From Corynebacterium casei LMG S-19264 (lineage in GTDB: Bacteria; Actinomycetota; Actinomycetes; Mycobacteriales; Mycobacteriaceae): DNA of 64,000 nt. Below are positions 58,939-64,000 of the stretch, piece after piece (position 1 is the first letter of the stretch; each line of letters opens with the position of its first letter). Both the position numbers and the translations under genes were made by a program. Where the stretch lies: positions 352,009 through 416,008 of the forward strand of contig NZ_CP004350.1 in assembly GCF_000550785.1 (NCBI RefSeq), read 5' to 3'. The notes beneath the pieces were generated by a model. That model was not told the origin of the DNA, searched no databases, and saw only the letters and a program-made list of their open reading frames with translations.

Positions 58939-60345
58939 CTAGCTTTCCAACAAAGCGAGATACAAAGCCAACGAGGAGCGCCAATTCGACGTCTTGAAAC
59001 CGGTTGCCTCAATCTTGGACAAATCCAGCGTGGATTCCGCCGGGCGCGGCGCCTCCACTGCTGGCGCAGGCTGGCCATTTTTCTCGGCCTGCTGGGCGCG
59101 GTAGGTGTTGTACTGCTCGCTGGTCACAGAATGCACTTCCGCCGGGTCATGGCCCATGCCGATGAACACCGCCATGGCAATCTCATCGCGGGTCACCGCA
59201 TCCCCACCGGAGGTGAGGTTGTACACGCCATAATCCGCACCAGTATCCAACAAGTGCTTAATGCCCTTGGCCAGGTCCTCAGCATAGGTTGGACGCCCGC
59301 GTTGATCATTAATCACCAACGGTTCGATGTTGCGGCTTGCTAGAGACGCCATGGTGGACATGAAGTTATTACCCTCACCAAAGACCCACGCGGTGCGGAT
59401 GACATAGTGCCGGGGTGCGGTTTGGGCGGCGGTATCGCCAGCGGCTTTCGATGCCCCATAGGCCGACAACGGCGACGCCAGCTCCTCCTCGGAGTGGATG
59501 TCGCGGGTGCCGTCGAAAATATAATCCGAAGACACGTGCACCAACGTCAGGTTATTCTCCGCAGCAACGGCCGCCAGGCGCGCCGGTGCCGTGGCGTTAA
59601 CCGCCCAGGCACCTGCACGGTCAGTTTCCGCGCCGTTGACATCGTTATAAGCCGCACAGTTGATAATCGCCTCATACTGACGCCATGGGCGTGCCGTGGC
59701 GATATCTTCGGCAGTGATATCAAAGTCCGCACGGGTTGCGAACTCCACGTGCGCCGCATTCTTATACGCCGTACGCAGTGCGCGCCCCAGCTGGCCATCG
59801 GCGCCGGTGACGAGGATTTTGCGCGGTGGCATGGGTAAGACTTCGGCAAGCTGCGGGTGCAAACGGTCCTTGTCTGAAATCTCAGTTGGCTCCAATGGCC
59901 AATCCACCATGTCCAAATTTACTGCGGTGTACTGCGCATCCGGCGACCAGTGGTCAGAGACCAAATAGGAGTAGACGGTGTCATCTTCCAAAGCCTGGAA
60001 ACCATTAGCCACCCCGCGCGGGACAAAGACCGCGGTCTCCGGGCCGATTTCCGTGCTGACCAGCTGTCCATAGGTAGCAGAGCCCTCCCGCAGATCACAC
60101 CACGCACCGTATACCTTGCCGTGGGCGACAGAGACCAGCTTGTCCCAGGGCTCCGCGTGCAGCCCGCGCGTCACGCCTGCCGATGCATTAAAAGAAAAGT
60201 TGTGCTGCACCACGCCAAAATCTGGCAGGCCAGCTTCAACCATGCGCTCACGCTGCCAGTTCTCCTTAAACCAGCCGCGATTGTCACCGTGGACATCCAG
60301 GTGAACAATGAGCAGGCCGTCAATCTCAGTGGATTCAATATGCAC
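58939..60345 (-). CDS. rmlCD: Fused dTDP-4-dehydrorhamnose 3,5-epimerase/reductase (RmlC-RmlD)
   Basis: About 468 residues with two catalytic domains. The first (1-180) is a cupin epimerase with VHLDVHGDNRGWFKENWQRERM, SAGVTRGLHAEPWDKLVSVA and VFVPRGVANGFQAL. The second (from MPPRKILVTGADGQLGRALR) is a Rossmann reductase with SSDYIFDG and the catalytic YxxxK in SAYGASKAAGD. Together they convert dTDP-4-keto-6-deoxyglucose to dTDP-L-rhamnose. Separate genes are usual in other bacteria, while corynebacteria carry this fusion. GTG 60345 is chosen; the 576-residue frame from 60669 extends into rmlB coding sequence. Confidence 0.93.
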   Translation of the reverse strand: MHIESTEIDGLLIVHLDVHGDNRGWFKENWQRERMVEAGLPDFGVVQHNFSFNASAGVTRGLHAEPWDKLVSVAHGKVYGAWCDLREGSATYGQLVSTEIGPETAVFVPRGVANGFQALEDDTVYSYLVSDHWSPDAQYTAVNLDMVDWPLEPTEISDKDRLHPQLAEVLPMPPRKILVTGADGQLGRALRTAYKNAAHVEFATRADFDITAEDIATARPWRQYEAIINCAAYNDVNGAETDRAGAWAVNATAPARLAAVAAENNLTLVHVSSDYIFDGTRDIHSEEELASPLSAYGASKAAGDTAAQTAPRHYVIRTAWVFGEGNNFMSTMASLASRNIEPLVINDQRGRPTYAEDLAKGIKHLLDTGADYGVYNLTSGGDAVTRDEIAMAVFIGMGHDPAEVHSVTSEQYNTYRAQQAEKNGQPAPAVEAPRPAESTLDLSKIEATGFKTSNWRSSLALYLALLES

Positions 60346-60367
60346 GCAGGTAGCTACCTTTCTAGAA

Positions 60368-62793
<2,426 letters not shown>

Positions 62794-62858
62794 GATGCTG
62801 CAATTCTACCGCCCTTAAGGCTTCTGGCTAATTCGGTACTGAATCAGTCCTGCGCGAA

Positions 62859-63935
62859 CTAGTTCAAAGCACGCTCAAATACTGGCCAGGATTCACGGAT
62901 GTCTTCCTTCCATCCTGGCCAAGAGTGGGTGCCGGTGTCACGGAAGTTGTAGGTAGCTGGAATGTTCTGGCTATCCAGCTTTGCCTTGAAGTTGTGGGTG
63001 CAGTGGTTAACGCCGGCTTCAATGACGCCGCCTTCAATCTGCAAGGTAGCTGCACCAACGGAAGCGACCGTCGGGTCAACGCCCTGCTTGGTGTAGTAAG
63101 AAGGCATGTCAGTCATACCTGGCAGGCCGTTACCCGAGGAGATGTACAGCTCAGTACCGCGCAGCTTCTCAGAGTTCATCAGCGCGTCATTGTAACGGTT
63201 CTGGCGGGAACCCATGGGGCCCCACATCTGCTCCGGCTGGCCGCCGCCACGGTTAACGGTCAAACGCAATGCCTCATACTCAAATGGGGCAGCGGTTGCT
63301 GCACAACCAGCGAAGGAACCAACCGCGTCATAGAAACCTGGGTTGTGCTGAGCGAACAACAGCGCGGAAGTCGCGGACATGGACATGCCGGCAACCGCAC
63401 GCTTATTGGAAGCCTGCAGACGATCTTCCAGTGGTCCTGGCAGCTCCTTGGTCATGAAGGTTTCCCACTTCTGTGGGCCCTTCAGGTATTCACGGTTAGG
63501 GCTGGTGTTCCAGTCGGTGTAGTAGGAAAAGGCGCCCCCTTGCACAATAACAACGTTGACGTTCTTGTTGGCGTAGAAGTCCACCGCACGGGTCATGTTC
63601 AGCCAGTCAGCGTTCTGCTCAGCGCCGCCAGCGCCGTTGAGCAGGTAGATGGTTGGGCGGTTGGCATCCTTAGCCTTGATGACCGAAATTGGAACAACGC
63701 GGCCATTCATCGCAGGTGAGGTTGCTTCCAGCTTAAGAACGCGTGGATCATCACCGTACTTCTGGAACCACTGCTGGTCCTCGATCTCCGGAGTAATCGT
63801 CATATCGCGAACCTCAGACAGCTGGGTGTTGCCAGCTACCTGCTCAGGGGCCACGGTTGCTGCCGATGCCGCCGGTGCAACCAACAAGGTGCCAGCGACC
63901 GCGAGCGCTGCGGCAAAAGTCTTCATACGCTTCAT
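62859..63935 (-). CDS. cmt: Secreted corynemycolyltransferase (trehalose mycolyltransferase family)
   Basis: 358 residues with a signal peptide (cleavage likely after ASA near residue 25). The antigen-85/PS1-type alpha/beta hydrolase fold is marked by IYLLNGAGGAEQNADWLN, VNVVIVQGGAFSYYTDW, the nucleophile elbow AGMSMSATSALLFA and a late THSWPGWKED with the catalytic His. It transfers corynomycolates from trehalose monocorynomycolate to trehalose or arabinogalactan. At about 335 mature residues it lacks the C-terminal extension of Cmt1/PS1. ATG 63935 or 63926. The symbol is generic because the paralogue number is unknown. Its promoter region runs beyond 63936 to the window end. Confidence 0.9.
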   Translation of the reverse strand: MKRMKTFAAALAVAGTLLVAPAASAATVAPEQVAGNTQLSEVRDMTITPEIEDQQWFQKYGDDPRVLKLEATSPAMNGRVVPISVIKAKDANRPTIYLLNGAGGAEQNADWLNMTRAVDFYANKNVNVVIVQGGAFSYYTDWNTSPNREYLKGPQKWETFMTKELPGPLEDRLQASNKRAVAGMSMSATSALLFAQHNPGFYDAVGSFAGCAATAAPFEYEALRLTVNRGGGQPEQMWGPMGSRQNRYNDALMNSEKLRGTELYISSGNGLPGMTDMPSYYTKQGVDPTVASVGAATLQIEGGVIEAGVNHCTHNFKAKLDSQNIPATYNFRDTGTHSWPGWKEDIRESWPVFERALN

Positions 63936-64000
63936 AGGTGTTTCTTTTCCGTATCTACATGTAAAAGAGCGGGAGCCCGCACTCAGCGATAATCATAGAA

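Overview
The window is chromosomal DNA from a Corynebacterium. A GlxR-type CRP regulator, a WhcA-like WhiB protein, a corynemycolyltransferase, a mycothiol-dependent formaldehyde dehydrogenase, a fused RmlC-RmlD protein and a DtxR-type iron box all point there. From about 14 to 52 kb the gene order resembles the mycobacterial Rv3682-Rv3644c neighbourhood, from memory and not by alignment: ponA2-like, whiB, RidA, MBL, crp, nth, TlpA, NUDIX, marP, dpp, ephE, holin-like, HAD, ssd/tad, helicase, csp, topA, adenylate cyclase, holB.

Layout. 1-0.5 kb: 5' part of an IS1249-family transposase, cut by the window edge. 0.7-6.5 kb: RclA-like flavoprotein, a divergent tgt, an MMPL exporter and a small acidic secreted protein. 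6.8-12.6 kb: a degraded accessory stretch ending at the 3' end of tRNA-Pro(CGG). It holds an intact SbnA-like gene (first step to L-2,3-diaminopropionate), a FAD/NAD(P) gene cut by an IS3-family element, an IS256-family transposase scrap, a headless CitMHS transporter, an internally deleted flavin reductase, an intact ssuA, a headless ssuB and a headless ROK regulator. 12.7-23.4 kb: housekeeping and cell-envelope genes, with glxR and the acid-resistance protease marP. 23.5-29.3 kb: a Dpp-type peptide importer. 29.5-32.3 kb: EphE-like hydrolase, holin-like membrane protein, HAD phosphatase. 32.5-37.3 kb: a compact Tad/Flp-type secretion locus facing a DUF1998 helicase. 39.9-42 kb: cold-shock protein, then PACE efflux pump, MepB-like protein and DedA protein before topA. 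45.4-51.9 kb: tandem DUF418 proteins, adenylate cyclase cyaB, holB. 51.9-64 kb: tRNA-Thr(CGT), an iron-regulated siderophore-binding lipoprotein, fadD, a secreted SGNH lipase, a formaldehyde-detoxification pair, the dTDP-rhamnose genes rmlA-rmlCD-rmlB, an M1 peptidase and a mycolyltransferase.

Functional links: CyaB makes the cAMP that GlxR senses. The penicillin-binding protein, rml genes, MMPL exporter and mycolyltransferase serve the mycolate/arabinogalactan envelope. The most unusual items are the gene graveyard at 6.8-12.6 kb with its possible diaminopropionate remnant, a Tgt lacking the usual three zinc cysteines, an overlooked 29-residue membrane peptide between glxR and nth, a perfect 29-bp inverted repeat before the SGNH lipase, a 15-bp perfect inverted repeat around the annotated start of the M1 peptidase, and the PACE/MepB pair inserted into a conserved block. 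No CRISPR array, prophage or rRNA was seen.
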